A model generated the notes under the pieces. That model saw only the letters and a program-made list of their open reading frames with translations. It made no database searches and was not told the DNA's origin. From the NCBI RefSeq assembly GCF_022664435.1, contig NZ_JAKREU010000004.1, positions 274,321 to 338,320 of the forward strand: DNA of 64,000 bases, written 5' to 3'. Source of the stretch: Sphingomonas panni. GTDB lineage: Bacteria; Pseudomonadota; Alphaproteobacteria; Sphingomonadales; Sphingomonadaceae. The translations under genes and the position numbers were made by a program. Numbering within the stretch: the first letter of the stretch is position 1; each line of letters begins with the position of its first letter. Positions 45,808-55,386 of the stretch are shown in pieces.

Positions 45808-46964
45808 GGGCATCCTATGCCGCCGACCCGCTGGCGCATGGCGGGCGGCTCCATCCCGAACCGGGCGATGCGACCCGCGGGCCCCGCGACGCGTTCCAGC
45901 GCGATCGCGACCGCATCATCCATTCGATCAGCTTCCGGCGTCTGCGCCACAAGACGCAGGTGTTCATGGCGCCCGACGGCGACCATTTCCGTGTCCGGCT
46001 GACCCACAGCCTGGAGGTCGCGCAGATCGGTCGCGCCGTCGCCCGCACGCTCGGTCTGAACGAGGACCTGACCGAGGCATTGTGCCTCGCCCATGACATC
46101 GGCCACCCGCCGTTCGGCCATGCGGGGGAGGACGCGCTGGAAGCGGCAATGGCCGGCCAGGGCGGGTTCGACCATAACGGTCAGACGCTGCGCACGCTGA
46201 CCTGGCTCGACAGCCCGTATCCGCGCTGGCGGGGCCTGAACCTGACCTGGGACACGCTGGAGGGACTGGCCAAGCATAACGGTCCGATCCCGACGCCCGG
46301 CTGGGCGCTGGCGGAGGCGGATGCCGCCCATGGCCTGCGGCTGAACGAATGGCCGTCGCTGGAGGCGCAGATCGCCGCGATCGCCGACGACATCGCCTAT
46401 GACAATCACGATATCGACGATGGCCTGCGCGCCGGACTGCTGACGCTTGACCAGCTCCTCGAAGTACCGTTCGTCGCCGCCGGTTGGGACGCGGTCCGCG
46501 CGCGTTTTCCCGACGTGCCGGCGGAGCGGCTGGTAGGCGAACTGACGCGCTCTCAGATCGGTGCGATGGTGAACGACCTGATCGCCGAGACGCAGCGTCG
46601 GGTGGCCGCCGCCCGCGTCGAAACGGTCGCCGACGTTCGCGCGGCGGGGCAATGCCTCGCCCATTTCTCGCCCGAAATGGCGGAGGCGGAGCGGACGCTG
46701 AAGCGCTTCATGTACGCCAATCTCTACCACCATCCGCGCCAGCTGGCGGCGGCGGCGATGGCGGAGACGGTCGTCGCCGGCCTGTTCGCGGCCTATCACG
46801 CCGACCCGGCGGCGATGCACGATGGCTGGCGCGCGACGCTGCCGGAGGGGGAACCGCAGCGCAGTCGCCACATCGCCGACTATATCGCCGGCATGACCGA
46901 CCGGTTCGCAGTGCGCAGCTATCGGCAGGTCGTCGGCCCGATCGACCTGCCCGACGGATTCTGA
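45804..46964 (+). CDS. dgt: Deoxyguanosinetriphosphate triphosphohydrolase-like protein
   Basis: An HD-domain dNTPase of 386 residues. Motifs are FRRLRHKTQVF, RLTHSLEVAQIGR, the metal-binding LAHDIGHPPFGHAGE and DDIAYDNHDIDD. It probably hydrolyses dNTPs to nucleosides and triphosphate and belongs to the dgtP-like type 2 subfamily typical of alphaproteobacteria. The GTG start is coupled to the upstream SPOR gene. In relatives argS comes next; here two other genes intervene. Confidence 0.93.
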   Translation: MRASYAADPLAHGGRLHPEPGDATRGPRDAFQRDRDRIIHSISFRRLRHKTQVFMAPDGDHFRVRLTHSLEVAQIGRAVARTLGLNEDLTEALCLAHDIGHPPFGHAGEDALEAAMAGQGGFDHNGQTLRTLTWLDSPYPRWRGLNLTWDTLEGLAKHNGPIPTPGWALAEADAAHGLRLNEWPSLEAQIAAIADDIAYDNHDIDDGLRAGLLTLDQLLEVPFVAAGWDAVRARFPDVPAERLVGELTRSQIGAMVNDLIAETQRRVAAARVETVADVRAAGQCLAHFSPEMAEAERTLKRFMYANLYHHPRQLAAAAMAETVVAGLFAAYHADPAAMHDGWRATLPEGEPQRSRHIADYIAGMTDRFAVRSYRQVVGPIDLPDGF

Positions 46965-47014
46965 CCCCGCTGGCATAACTCTGCGACAATCGGCGCGCTC
47001 AGTCGCGGGCGAGT

Positions 47015-48460
47015 ATGGCTGTGGAGTCGCGGGTGATGGCGCTTGCGGAGATTGCATGGAACCGGTTCGGGCTGGGCGCGCGCGGGGACGAAGCGCCGCC
47101 GGCCGACCCGAAACGCTGGCTGACCGACCAGTTCGACCGCTGGAACCCGCGTCCGGCCACGCTGGCAGGTACCGCGACGACGGCAGTCGCGGGGCAGGCG
47201 GTGGCGCAGGCGCGGGCCGAACTGCGCATGGTTCGGCAGGAACGCCGCGCGACCCAGGCGACCGACAAGCCTGACGCCATGCCGATGGCGGCGGACCCGC
47301 CCGACAATCGCGCCGCGCAGATTCGCCGCGGCGTTCGCCAATTCTACCTCGACGGCGTCGCCGCCCGCACCGCGGCGGCGGTGGCCAGCGACACGCCGTT
47401 CATCGAGCGGCTGACCCATTTCTGGTCGAACCATTTCGCGGTGTCGGCGGACAAGTTGGAGGTGACCGGCCTCGCCGCCGCGTTCGAATTTGACGCGATC
47501 CGCCCGCATGTGCTGGGCCGCTTCCACGACCTGCTGCTGGCGGTCGAGCATCATCCGGCGATGCTGCTCTATCTCGACCAGGCGCAGTCGGTCGGCCCCG
47601 ACAGTCCGTTCGGCCAGCGTCGGATGGGCGGACGTGCCGGGCTGAACGAAAATTTGGCGCGTGAGATTCTGGAACTGCACACTCTGGGCGTCCGTACCGG
47701 CTATGGGCAGGGGGACGTCACCGAACTGGCCCGTGCACTGACCGGCTGGACCGTCGCTGGCCTCGGGCGGGGCGGGCCGCGCGTCGTGCCGGGGCAGCCG
47801 GGCGAGGCGGTGTTCGCGCCCGCGCTGCACCAGCCGGGGTCGCGGACCGTTCTGGGCATGCAATATGGGGAGGGCGGCGCGGAACAGTCGGCGGCGGTGC
47901 TGGCCGATCTGGCGGTTCATCCGGCGACTGCGAAACATATCGCCACCAAGCTGGTCCGCCACTTCATCGCCGACGATCCGCCCCCTGCTGCGGTGGCGCG
48001 CCTCGAGCGGGCGTTCCTGTCGTCGGGCGGTGACCTACCGACCGTCTATCGCGCGCTGATCGCTGCGCCCGAGGCATGGGCACCGAGCACACCCAAGTTC
48101 CGCACGCCATGGGAATGGACCGTCGCCGCACTGCGCGCGATCGACGCGCCGGCGGCGGAGGGGCGGGGGCTGGTCAACCTGTTCGGGCAGCTGGGTCAGC
48201 CGATCTGGCGACCCGGCCAGCCGATCGGGTTCGACGATATCGCCGCCAGCTGGGCCGGCCCCGACGCGTTGATGCGCCGGATCGAGGCGGCCGAGCGGCT
48301 GGCCGGGCGATTGCGCGAGCCACCCGATCCCCGCGCGCTGGCGACGCGACTGTTCACGCAAAGCCTCGCGCCGACCACCGCGACGGCGATATCACGCGCC
48401 GAAAGCCCGGCACAGGGCCTCGCGCTGTTGTTCGTCGCCCCTCAGTTCCTGCGGAGATAA
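47015..48460 (+). CDS. DUF1800 family protein
   Basis: A 481-residue protein of the DUF1800 family, recognised from ERLTHFWSNHFAVSADK and NENLAREILELHTLGV followed by GYGQGDVTELARALTGWTV. These proteins nearly always pair with a DUF1501 protein, as here (next gene three bases on). Their function is unknown; some are annotated as planctomycete-type secreted or cytochrome-associated proteins. ATG 47015 is used, and ATG 47036 is possible. No clear signal peptide is visible. Confidence 0.85.
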   Translation: MAVESRVMALAEIAWNRFGLGARGDEAPPADPKRWLTDQFDRWNPRPATLAGTATTAVAGQAVAQARAELRMVRQERRATQATDKPDAMPMAADPPDNRAAQIRRGVRQFYLDGVAARTAAAVASDTPFIERLTHFWSNHFAVSADKLEVTGLAAAFEFDAIRPHVLGRFHDLLLAVEHHPAMLLYLDQAQSVGPDSPFGQRRMGGRAGLNENLAREILELHTLGVRTGYGQGDVTELARALTGWTVAGLGRGGPRVVPGQPGEAVFAPALHQPGSRTVLGMQYGEGGAEQSAAVLADLAVHPATAKHIATKLVRHFIADDPPPAAVARLERAFLSSGGDLPTVYRALIAAPEAWAPSTPKFRTPWEWTVAALRAIDAPAAEGRGLVNLFGQLGQPIWRPGQPIGFDDIAASWAGPDALMRRIEAAERLAGRLREPPDPRALATRLFTQSLAPTTATAISRAESPAQGLALLFVAPQFLRR

Positions 48461-48463
48461 GCC

Positions 48464-49609
48464 ATGACCGACCGGCGAAATTTCCTGATCGGCGGCGGAG
48501 CGGTGCTGTCCGCTGCGTTCGCCCCGCGCCTTGCCTATGCCCGCGCTGCGACCGATCGTCGTTTCGTGTTCATCATACAGCGCGGTGCGGCGGATGGCCT
48601 CGCCATGCTGATGCCGACGGGCGATCCCGGCTTCGCGCCGTTGCGCGGGGTCTGGGCGGAGGATGCGGCGGCGGCGCGCAAGCTGGACAGCATGTTCGCG
48701 CTGCATCCCGCGCTCTCGAGCATGGCGGGGCTGTACGACGCCGGCCAGGCGCTGTTCGCCCATGCCGTCGCCTCGCCCTATCGCGACCGCTCGCATTTCG
48801 ACGGGCAGAATGTCCTCGAAACCGGCGGCGCTGCCGCCTATGCGGTCAAGGATGGCTGGCTCAACCGGCTGCTGACCCTGCTACCGCGCGATGACGCCCG
48901 CGCCATTGCCGTCGCCGCTACGGTCCCGCTGGCGTTGCGTGGGGGCAGGGAGGTCGCGTCCTACGCACCCTCCGCCCTGCCCGACGCGTCCGGTGACCTG
49001 ATGGGGCGGGTGACGCAGCTCTATGCCGAGGACCCGCAACTCCATGCGCTGTGGGCCAAGGCGTTGCAGACCCGGCAACTGGCGCAGGAGGCAGGTGGCG
49101 ATGCCGGACGCGACGCTGCAGCGACCGGAGCGCTGGCCGCGCGGCTGCTGGCCCCGGCCGATGGCGCGCGGATCGCGATGATCGAGAGCGGCGGCTGGGA
49201 CACCCACGCCGGCCAGCGCGGGCGGCTGAACAATCAGCTGAAGGCGCTGGACGCGATGGTCGGTGCGTTGAAGGACGGCCTCGGCCCGGCATGGAACCGG
49301 ACCTTGGTGCTGGTCGCAACCGAATTCGGCCGAACCGCGAGGATCAACGGCACCGGCGGCACCGACCATGGCACGGCTACCGCGACGATGCTGTTGGGCG
49401 GCACGGTGCTGGGCAGACGGGTCATGGCCGACTGGCCGGGCTTGTCGAAGCTCTACGAGGATCGCGACCTGACGCCGACGACCGATCTCGACGCGCTGAT
49501 CGCCGGGGCGGTCGCCGGGCATTTCGGGATCGATCCGGCACGGTCCATGGCGACGCTGTTTCCCGGCAGTACGGGCCGGCGTCCGGTTGCGGGACTGATC
49601 CGGGCGTGA
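48464..49609 (+). CDS. DUF1501 family protein with Tat signal
   Basis: A 381-residue protein of the DUF1501 (sulfatase-like alkaline phosphatase fold) family. The signal MTDRRNFLIGGGAVLSAAFA has twin arginines, so export by the Tat system encoded 6 kb downstream is expected. Conserved parts are FIIQRGAADGLAMLMP, SHFDGQNVLETG, MIESGGWDTHAGQ and VATEFGRTARING with GTDHGTA, where Asp and His can bind metals. It is the partner of the DUF1800 gene. The substrate is unknown. Confidence 0.87.
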   Translation: MTDRRNFLIGGGAVLSAAFAPRLAYARAATDRRFVFIIQRGAADGLAMLMPTGDPGFAPLRGVWAEDAAAARKLDSMFALHPALSSMAGLYDAGQALFAHAVASPYRDRSHFDGQNVLETGGAAAYAVKDGWLNRLLTLLPRDDARAIAVAATVPLALRGGREVASYAPSALPDASGDLMGRVTQLYAEDPQLHALWAKALQTRQLAQEAGGDAGRDAAATGALAARLLAPADGARIAMIESGGWDTHAGQRGRLNNQLKALDAMVGALKDGLGPAWNRTLVLVATEFGRTARINGTGGTDHGTATATMLLGGTVLGRRVMADWPGLSKLYEDRDLTPTTDLDALIAGAVAGHFGIDPARSMATLFPGSTGRRPVAGLIRA

Positions 49610-49671
49610 TCCTTTGCAGCGGCGGCGGTATCGGCTAAGCGGCGCGTTTGGATCAATCGACCGGAACCGCC

Positions 49672-51399
49672 ATGACGCTGTACCCCCGTTTCTTCGCCCA
49701 TCTCGACCGCGCGCTCGACACGCTCGTCGCCCGTGGCGACCTGCCGGCGGGACTGGAGCGACGCGCGATCACGGTCGAACCGCCGCGCGATACGACGCAT
49801 GGCGACCTGTCGACCAATGCAGCGATGGTGCTGGCCAAGCCGGCCAAGACCAACCCGCGCGCGCTGGCCGAACTGCTGGTCGCCGAACTGGCCGGCCTGC
49901 CTGAGGTAGCGAGCGCATCGGTCGCAGGGCCAGGCTTCATCAACCTGACGCTGACCGACGACACCTGGCGCGGCGAACTGACCGCGATCGCCGAAGCGGG
50001 GGACGCCTATGGCCGTTCGCAGACCGGTGCGGGGCAGGTGGTAAACATCGAATATGTCTCGGCCAACCCGACGGGGCCGATGCACATGGGCCATTGCCGC
50101 GGCGCAGTGGTCGGCGATGCGCTCGCCAGCCTGCTCGAATGGAACGGCGCGCGGGTCATCCGCGAATATTATGTCAACGATGCCGGCGGACAGGTCGCCG
50201 TCCTCGCCCGCTCGGCGCATCTGCGCTACCGCGAGGCGCTGGGCGAGACGATCACCATCCCCGAAGGCCTGTATCCCGGCGACTATCTGGTCCCGGTCGG
50301 GCAGGCGCTCGCCGCCGAATATGGCGACCGCTATGCGAACGCACCCGAGGAGGAATGGCTGGCGCTGTTTCGCACCAAGACGGTCGCCGCAATGCTGGAG
50401 ATGATCCGCGCCGACCTGCAACTGCTCGGCATCCATCACGACGTCTTCTCGTCCGAAGCCGAGTTGCAGGCTGCCGGCAAGCCCGAAGCGGCCGAGGCAT
50501 GGCTGCGTGCGCGCGACCTGATCTATGACGGTGTCCTCGAAGCGCCGAAGGGCGAATTGCCCGACGATTGGGAACCGGTCGAACTGCCGTTGTTCCGCTC
50601 GACGAAGTTCGGCGACGACCAGGATCGCCCGATCAGGAAGTCGGACGGCAGCTGGACCTATTTCGGCGCCGACCTCGCCTACCACTTTCAGAAGGCAGAG
50701 GGTGCCGATCAGCTGATCGATATCTGGGGCGCGGACCATGCCGGCACCGTCAAGCGGATCGTCGCGGCGGTGCAGGCACTGACCGAAGGCAAGACCCGCT
50801 TCGACGTCAAGCTCGTGCAGATGGTGCGCCTGCTGCGCGGTGGCGAGCCGGTCAAGATGTCGAAGCGCGCCGGCAATTTCGTCACGCTGGCCGATGTCGT
50901 CAACGAGGTCGGCAAGGACGTGGTGCGCTTCACCATGCTGACCCGCAAGGCCGATGCGCAGATGGACTTCGACTTCGCCAAGGTGGTGGAGGCGTCGAAG
51001 GACAATCCGGTGTTCTACGTGCAATACGCCCATGCCCGCGTCCATTCGCTGGTCCGCCGCGCGGCGGAGGCCGGCATTGCCGAGGACGCGAATGCAGACC
51101 TGTCCCGTCTCGATACGGTCGAGCTGGCGCTGGTGAAGCGTGCGGCGCAGTTCCCGCGCGTCGTCGAAAGCGCGGCGGCGGCGCGCGAGCCGCACCGGAT
51201 CGCCTTTTATCTCTACGACTTGGCCGCCGAATTTCATGCGGCATGGAATCTCGGCAACGACGATCCGTCCCGCCGGTACCTTCAGGCTGATGACGCCCAG
51301 CTGACGCAGGCGCGGCTTTTCCTCGCCCGCGCGATCGGGCAGATTATCCGCAACGGCCTGGCGATCATGGGCGTCGAGGCGGTCGAGGAGATGAAGTAA
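49672..51399 (+). CDS. argS: Arginyl-tRNA synthetase
   Basis: A class I aminoacyl-tRNA synthetase of 575 residues. The N-terminal Add-1 domain is followed by the HIGH-type motif SANPTGPMHMGHCRGA and by the KMSKS-type motif KMSKRAGNFVT, and the protein ends with the anticodon-binding DALR domain. ATG 49672 is preferred; a TTG upstream in frame would lengthen it by eight residues. The stop TAATG overlaps the SPOR gene start. Confidence 0.97.
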   Translation: MTLYPRFFAHLDRALDTLVARGDLPAGLERRAITVEPPRDTTHGDLSTNAAMVLAKPAKTNPRALAELLVAELAGLPEVASASVAGPGFINLTLTDDTWRGELTAIAEAGDAYGRSQTGAGQVVNIEYVSANPTGPMHMGHCRGAVVGDALASLLEWNGARVIREYYVNDAGGQVAVLARSAHLRYREALGETITIPEGLYPGDYLVPVGQALAAEYGDRYANAPEEEWLALFRTKTVAAMLEMIRADLQLLGIHHDVFSSEAELQAAGKPEAAEAWLRARDLIYDGVLEAPKGELPDDWEPVELPLFRSTKFGDDQDRPIRKSDGSWTYFGADLAYHFQKAEGADQLIDIWGADHAGTVKRIVAAVQALTEGKTRFDVKLVQMVRLLRGGEPVKMSKRAGNFVTLADVVNEVGKDVVRFTMLTRKADAQMDFDFAKVVEASKDNPVFYVQYAHARVHSLVRRAAEAGIAEDANADLSRLDTVELALVKRAAQFPRVVESAAAAREPHRIAFYLYDLAAEFHAAWNLGNDDPSRRYLQADDAQLTQARLFLARAIGQIIRNGLAIMGVEAVEEMK

Positions 51400-52130
51400 T
51401 GGCGGACATGATCGCATCCGGCGATCCCGACCACGAACGCCTGCCCTGGCTGGAAAGCGCGGAGCCGGAACCGGAACCCGCGCGTCCGATCTGGCGCACG
51501 GTGCTGATCGTGCTGATCGGGTTGCTGATGGTCGGGACGATCGCCTTTGCGTTACTGCGCCATCGCGGCGCGCCGACCGCCAGCGGTACCGGCGACCTGA
51601 TCGCCGCGCCGGAAGGACCGTACAAGACCCGCCCGCAGGAAGCGGATGGTTTGCGTGTGACCGGCGACAGCGATACCGCCATCGCCACCAGCGAAGGCGC
51701 GACCGGGGGCAATGCCTCTGTCAATCTGAACGCCGTACCCGAAGCGCCTGTTCAGGGTCGCACCGCCGCGCCGGCCGCCGGCCCGACCAGCAGCGGTACC
51801 GGACGCGTGGCGACCGCCGTCCCGACCACGACTGCCAAGCTGGAAGCGCGCGCGCCTGCCGCTGCCGCACCGGTCGAAACGGCGGCGGGCGCAGGCGGAT
51901 CGGTCGTGCAGCTCGGCTCCTTTCCCAGTGAAGCCGTCGCGAACACGGCGTGGAACCAGCTGTCCCGCCGCTTCGCCTACCTGGCCCCACTCGGCAAGTC
52001 GGTGCAGGTAGCGGAGGTAAAGGGCAAGACCGTCTATCGCCTGCGCGTCAACGCCGGCAGCGCGAACCAGGCGTCGGACCTGTGCGGCAAGCTGAAACTG
52101 GCGGGCGAGAACTGCTTCGTCGCACGATGA
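51399..52130 (+). CDS. SPOR domain membrane protein
   Basis: A 243-residue bitopic protein: an acidic cytoplasmic tail, a membrane helix (about 32-53, TVLIVLIGLLMVGTIAFALL), a Ser/Thr/Ala-rich linker and a C-terminal SPOR domain (about 167-241, VVQLGSFPSEAVANTAWNQL to CGKLKLAGENCFVAR). The topology matches FtsN-type division proteins. The argS-SPOR-nagZ order is conserved in alphaproteobacteria, where this protein is taken as the FtsN functional equivalent in some species. The two cysteines in the SPOR domain could form a disulfide. Confidence 0.85.
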   Translation: MADMIASGDPDHERLPWLESAEPEPEPARPIWRTVLIVLIGLLMVGTIAFALLRHRGAPTASGTGDLIAAPEGPYKTRPQEADGLRVTGDSDTAIATSEGATGGNASVNLNAVPEAPVQGRTAAPAAGPTSSGTGRVATAVPTTTAKLEARAPAAAAPVETAAGAGGSVVQLGSFPSEAVANTAWNQLSRRFAYLAPLGKSVQVAEVKGKTVYRLRVNAGSANQASDLCGKLKLAGENCFVAR

Positions 52131-52188
52131 GGTGGACGGGCGCGGCGACGGTTGTCGCCCGCCCGTTGCTGGGGTAGCGCGCTGTCCC

Positions 52189-53193
52189 ATGAAGCCCGTG
52201 ATCTTCGGCCTGTCCGGCCCGACCCTGACCCCCGACGAAATCGCCCTGTTCCGTGACGCCGATCCGGTTGGCTATATCCTGATGGGGCGCAACTGCGTCG
52301 ATCGCGACCAGATGCGCGCGCTGACCGACAGCCTGCGAGACCTTTCAGGCCGGAGCGACCTTCCCATCCTGATCGATCAGGAGGGCGGGCGGGTCGCCCG
52401 GATGAAGCCACCGGTCTGGCCGGCCTTTCCCGCGCCCTCGGCCTTTGCCGCGCTGTACGATCGCGCTCCGTCCTCGGCGATCGCCGCGGCCAAAGCGAAT
52501 GGGCAGGCCCTGGGGGTCATGCTGGCGGAAGTCGGCGTGACGGTCGATGCGACGCCGCTGCTCGATGTGGCGCAGCCCGACATGACCGGGGCGATCGGCG
52601 ACCGCAGCTTCGGCGCGGACCCGATGCAGGTGGCGGCGCTCGGCCGGGCGACGCTGGACGGCTTGGCGGCGGCCGGGGTCGTCGGTATCGTCAAGCACAT
52701 GCCGGGCCATGGCCGCGCCACCGTCGACAGCCATCTCGAACTGCCGCGCGTGTCGGCACCGGCCGATGCGCTCGAACAGGATATCGCGCCGTTCGCGACG
52801 CTGTCGTCCGCGCCGATGGCAATGACGGCGCATGTCGTGTTCGAGGCATGGGATGCCGATCGACCCGCCACCCTGTCGCCGACCATCATCCGTGACGTGA
52901 TCCGGGGCAGGATCGGGTTCGACGGACTGCTCATGACCGACGATATCGACATGAAGGCGCTGAGCGGCGCACCGGCGGACAAGGCGGCGGCGGCGATTGC
53001 GGCCGGGTGCGACGTGGTGCTGGACTGCTGGGCACGGCTGGACGAGATGGCGGCGATCGCCGACCGGCTGGGCGAAGTCGCCCCCGAATCGCGCGTACGG
53101 CTGGACCGGGCGATGGCCGGCGTCGCGACGGAAGGTATGGCTTCGCTGGCGGAACTGGTCGACACGCGGGACCGGCTGCTGGCGCTCGCCTGA
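52189..53193 (+). CDS. nagZ: Beta-N-acetylhexosaminidase
   Basis: A GH3 enzyme that removes GlcNAc from GlcNAc-anhydroMurNAc peptides during wall recycling in the cytoplasm. The 334-residue protein has PILIDQEGGRVARM and the catalytic loop KHMPGHGRATVDSH, beginning at K169, with the Asp-His pair of NagZ. FDGLLMTDDIDM holds the nucleophile Asp. ATG 52189 is used. Wall turnover products can signal AmpC induction; no ampR/ampC is in the window. Confidence 0.95.
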   Translation: MKPVIFGLSGPTLTPDEIALFRDADPVGYILMGRNCVDRDQMRALTDSLRDLSGRSDLPILIDQEGGRVARMKPPVWPAFPAPSAFAALYDRAPSSAIAAAKANGQALGVMLAEVGVTVDATPLLDVAQPDMTGAIGDRSFGADPMQVAALGRATLDGLAAAGVVGIVKHMPGHGRATVDSHLELPRVSAPADALEQDIAPFATLSSAPMAMTAHVVFEAWDADRPATLSPTIIRDVIRGRIGFDGLLMTDDIDMKALSGAPADKAAAAIAAGCDVVLDCWARLDEMAAIADRLGEVAPESRVRLDRAMAGVATEGMASLAELVDTRDRLLALA

Positions 53194-53258
53194 CGCGATA
53201 ACCGGTTCTTAACGCCGCCGACCTAGACTTTCCCGGCCTTCTGCGTGGGAACAGGACG

Positions 53259-53690
53259 ATGCTGCCGACGGAGCCGCTTCAACTCTACCATAGCTGGCCG
53301 CTGTTCGAACGGGGAGCGCGCTTCCCCCATGGCATGCTGGATGTCGGCTATAGCGCCGGACGGGCCAACGATGGCCCGTTTGCCTGTGATCTGCTCACTA
53401 ATACCCTGTCTTGGTCCGATTCAACCTATGCGCTGTTCGGCCTGCCCGCCGGTATCACACCGGTCCGCGAAGTCGTCCTGCCGATGTACCGCCCCGAATC
53501 GCGTGCCGCGCTGGAACGGCTGCGTAGCCATGCGATCCGCCATCACCGCGGCTTCACGATCGATACCGAAGTCGACGCGCCAGGCCAGCCGCTCCGCTGG
53601 GTGCGCATCGTCGCGCTGCCGGAGGTCGAGAACGGCCGGTCGGTCCGGTTGTACGGCGTCCATCAGGATGTGACGCACGAATATCGGTGA
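53259..53690 (+). CDS. Small stand-alone PAS domain protein
   Basis: A 143-residue protein that is essentially one PAS fold-3 domain: WSDSTYALFGLPAGI and HQDVTHEYR are typical start and end motifs. There is no kinase, GGDEF or DNA-binding output domain. It may act as a sensor or adaptor for another protein. It sits between nagZ and scpA, which are adjacent in most relatives, so it looks like an inserted gene. Confidence 0.75.
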   Translation: MLPTEPLQLYHSWPLFERGARFPHGMLDVGYSAGRANDGPFACDLLTNTLSWSDSTYALFGLPAGITPVREVVLPMYRPESRAALERLRSHAIRHHRGFTIDTEVDAPGQPLRWVRIVALPEVENGRSVRLYGVHQDVTHEYR

Positions 53691-53722
53691 CGGACCGCGC
53701 CATGGCCGGGTAGGGTCGGGCG

Positions 53723-54454
53723 ATGGACGCCGACGCACCGGTACTGACGATCGAACTGGATGGGTGGGAAGGGCCGCTCGACCTGCTGCTGGCGCTGGCC
53801 CGGACGCAGAAAGTCGACCTGCGCCGCATCTCGATCCTCGCGCTGGTCGAGCAATATCTGCGCTGGATCGACCGGGCGGCGGCGTTGCGGCTCGAACTGG
53901 CGGCGGACTGGCTCGTGATGGCGGCGTGGCTCGCCTATCTCAAATCCGCGCTGCTACTGCCGCGCGAACCGGAAATGGACCCCGACCCGGAGGAACTGGC
54001 GCTGCGGCTCCAGCTCCGGCTCGAACGGCTGGATGCGATGCGGGAGGCGGGGGCGCGGCTGATGGGACGAGACCGGATCGGCCGGGACGTGTTCCTGCGC
54101 GGGGACCCGGAAGGGCTGAACGTCGTGCGCAAGGCGCGGTGGGACGCGGGCCTGTACGACCTGATCGCCGCCTATGGCCGGATCAGCGCCCGGACCCGCC
54201 CGGTGCTGCATGTCGTCGCCCATCGCCCCGTCATGACGCTGGAGACGGCGATCGAACGGGTGGAGACGATGCTCGGCACGCGGATCGACTGGACGTCGAT
54301 CGCGGCGTTCCTGCCGGTCGACGCGGACGAACGCTATCGCCGTTCGGCGCTTGCGTCGACCTTTCTCGCGACCCTGGAACTGGCGCGGCAGGGGCGGGTG
54401 GCGATCCGGCAGGATGCGCCGTTCGGACCGATCGACGTGCGGCGGATCGCATGA
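53723..54454 (+). CDS. scpA: Segregation and condensation protein A
   Basis: This kleisin subunit of the Smc-ScpAB condensin organises the chromosome. The 243-residue protein has the N-terminal motif WEGPLDLLLALARTQKVDL and ISILALVEQYL, and the C-terminal winged helix with FLATLELARQGRVAIRQDAPFG. The stop overlaps scpB. The smc gene is not in the window. Confidence 0.94.
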   Translation: MDADAPVLTIELDGWEGPLDLLLALARTQKVDLRRISILALVEQYLRWIDRAAALRLELAADWLVMAAWLAYLKSALLLPREPEMDPDPEELALRLQLRLERLDAMREAGARLMGRDRIGRDVFLRGDPEGLNVVRKARWDAGLYDLIAAYGRISARTRPVLHVVAHRPVMTLETAIERVETMLGTRIDWTSIAAFLPVDADERYRRSALASTFLATLELARQGRVAIRQDAPFGPIDVRRIA

Positions 54455-55017
54455 CCGACCCGTTCGTCCGCGCGGTCGAGGCGGTGCTGTTTGCCAGCGA
54501 AACGCCGATGACGGTCGCGATGATCGCGACTCATGTTGGGGAAGGCGACGTGCGCGCCGCGCTGACGCGGATCGCGGCGGACCATGAAGGTCGCGGCTTC
54601 GGCCTCGTTCGCCGGGGCGAGCATTGGCATTTCGAAACCGCGCCCGACCTCGCCCATTTCCTGCGCCGCGACCGCGACGAATCACGCCGCCTGTCGCGCG
54701 CCGCGATCGAGACGCTGGCAATCATCGCCTATCACGAACCGGCGACACGCGCGGACATCGAATCGATCCGCGGGGTGCAGATATCCAAGGGGACGATCGA
54801 TGTGCTGCTCAGCGCCGGCTGGGTCCGGCCGGCGGGTCGGCGTGAGGTGCCCGGGCGTCCGCTACAGTACGCAACGACCCAGGCGTTTCTGGACCATTTC
54901 GGGCTGGACAGCCGCCGCGATCTACCGGGAATCGACGATCTGCGCGCGGCGGGGCTGCTCGAACCAATCGACGATGCCTGCGCAAGCGTGCTGGAAAGCG
55001 GCGGCGATAGCGACTAA
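54451..55017 (+). CDS. scpB: Segregation and condensation protein B
   Basis: The second non-Smc condensin subunit, a tandem winged-helix protein of 188 residues. Conserved segments are AVEAVLFASETPMTV, LSRAAIETLAIIAYHEPATRADIESIRGV and GRPLQYATTQAFLDHFGL. It overlaps scpA by four bases and leads into tatA, 37 bases on. Confidence 0.95.
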   Translation: MTDPFVRAVEAVLFASETPMTVAMIATHVGEGDVRAALTRIAADHEGRGFGLVRRGEHWHFETAPDLAHFLRRDRDESRRLSRAAIETLAIIAYHEPATRADIESIRGVQISKGTIDVLLSAGWVRPAGRREVPGRPLQYATTQAFLDHFGLDSRRDLPGIDDLRAAGLLEPIDDACASVLESGGDSD

Positions 55018-55054
55018 GTGAGGCCCAACGATCCGTTTCGCTTGGAGTTGGACG

Positions 55055-55339
55055 ATGGGTGGTCTTAGCATTTGGCACTGGCTTATCGTCGGCGTCGCGA
55101 TCCTGCTGCTGTTCGGCAAGGGTCGGTTTTCGGACATGATGGGTGACGTTGCCAAGGGGTTGAAGAGCTTCAAGAAGGGCATGGCGGAGGACGACGATGT
55201 TCCGCCGCCGCCGGCACGGCCGCGCGAACGGCTGGAACAGCGTCCGCTCGACACTGCCTACGACCATGATCTGCCGCCGCGCGATCCTGTGCATCGCGAT
55301 CCCGTTCGCGACGCCGACCGTCCGCACGGCGACCGCTGA
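55055..55339 (+). CDS. tatA: Sec-independent translocase subunit TatA
   Basis: A 94-residue protein with a short N-terminal membrane helix ([20 protein letters not shown]), the amphipathic helix [16 protein letters not shown] and a charged tail. The FGKGRF hinge is the TatA type. TatA oligomers form the pore for folded proteins. This Tat system probably exports the DUF1501 and Gfo/Idh/MocA proteins of this window. Confidence 0.94.
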   Translation: MGGLSIWHWLIVGVAILLLFGKGRFSDMMGDVAKGLKSFKKGMAEDDDVPPPPARPRERLEQRPLDTAYDHDLPPRDPVHRDPVRDADRPHGDR

Positions 55340-55386
55340 TTCCCTGTTCCCTGGCGGGCATCGCGCCCGCCTGACCCCGAGCGCCG

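Noticed and set aside
41860..45813. Very long open frame of 1317 codons on the minus strand over ftsZ and the TPR/SPOR gene
   Set aside because: It is antisense to two well-supported genes, is rich in Arg/Gly, has no domain signature and arises because high GC makes stop codons rare.
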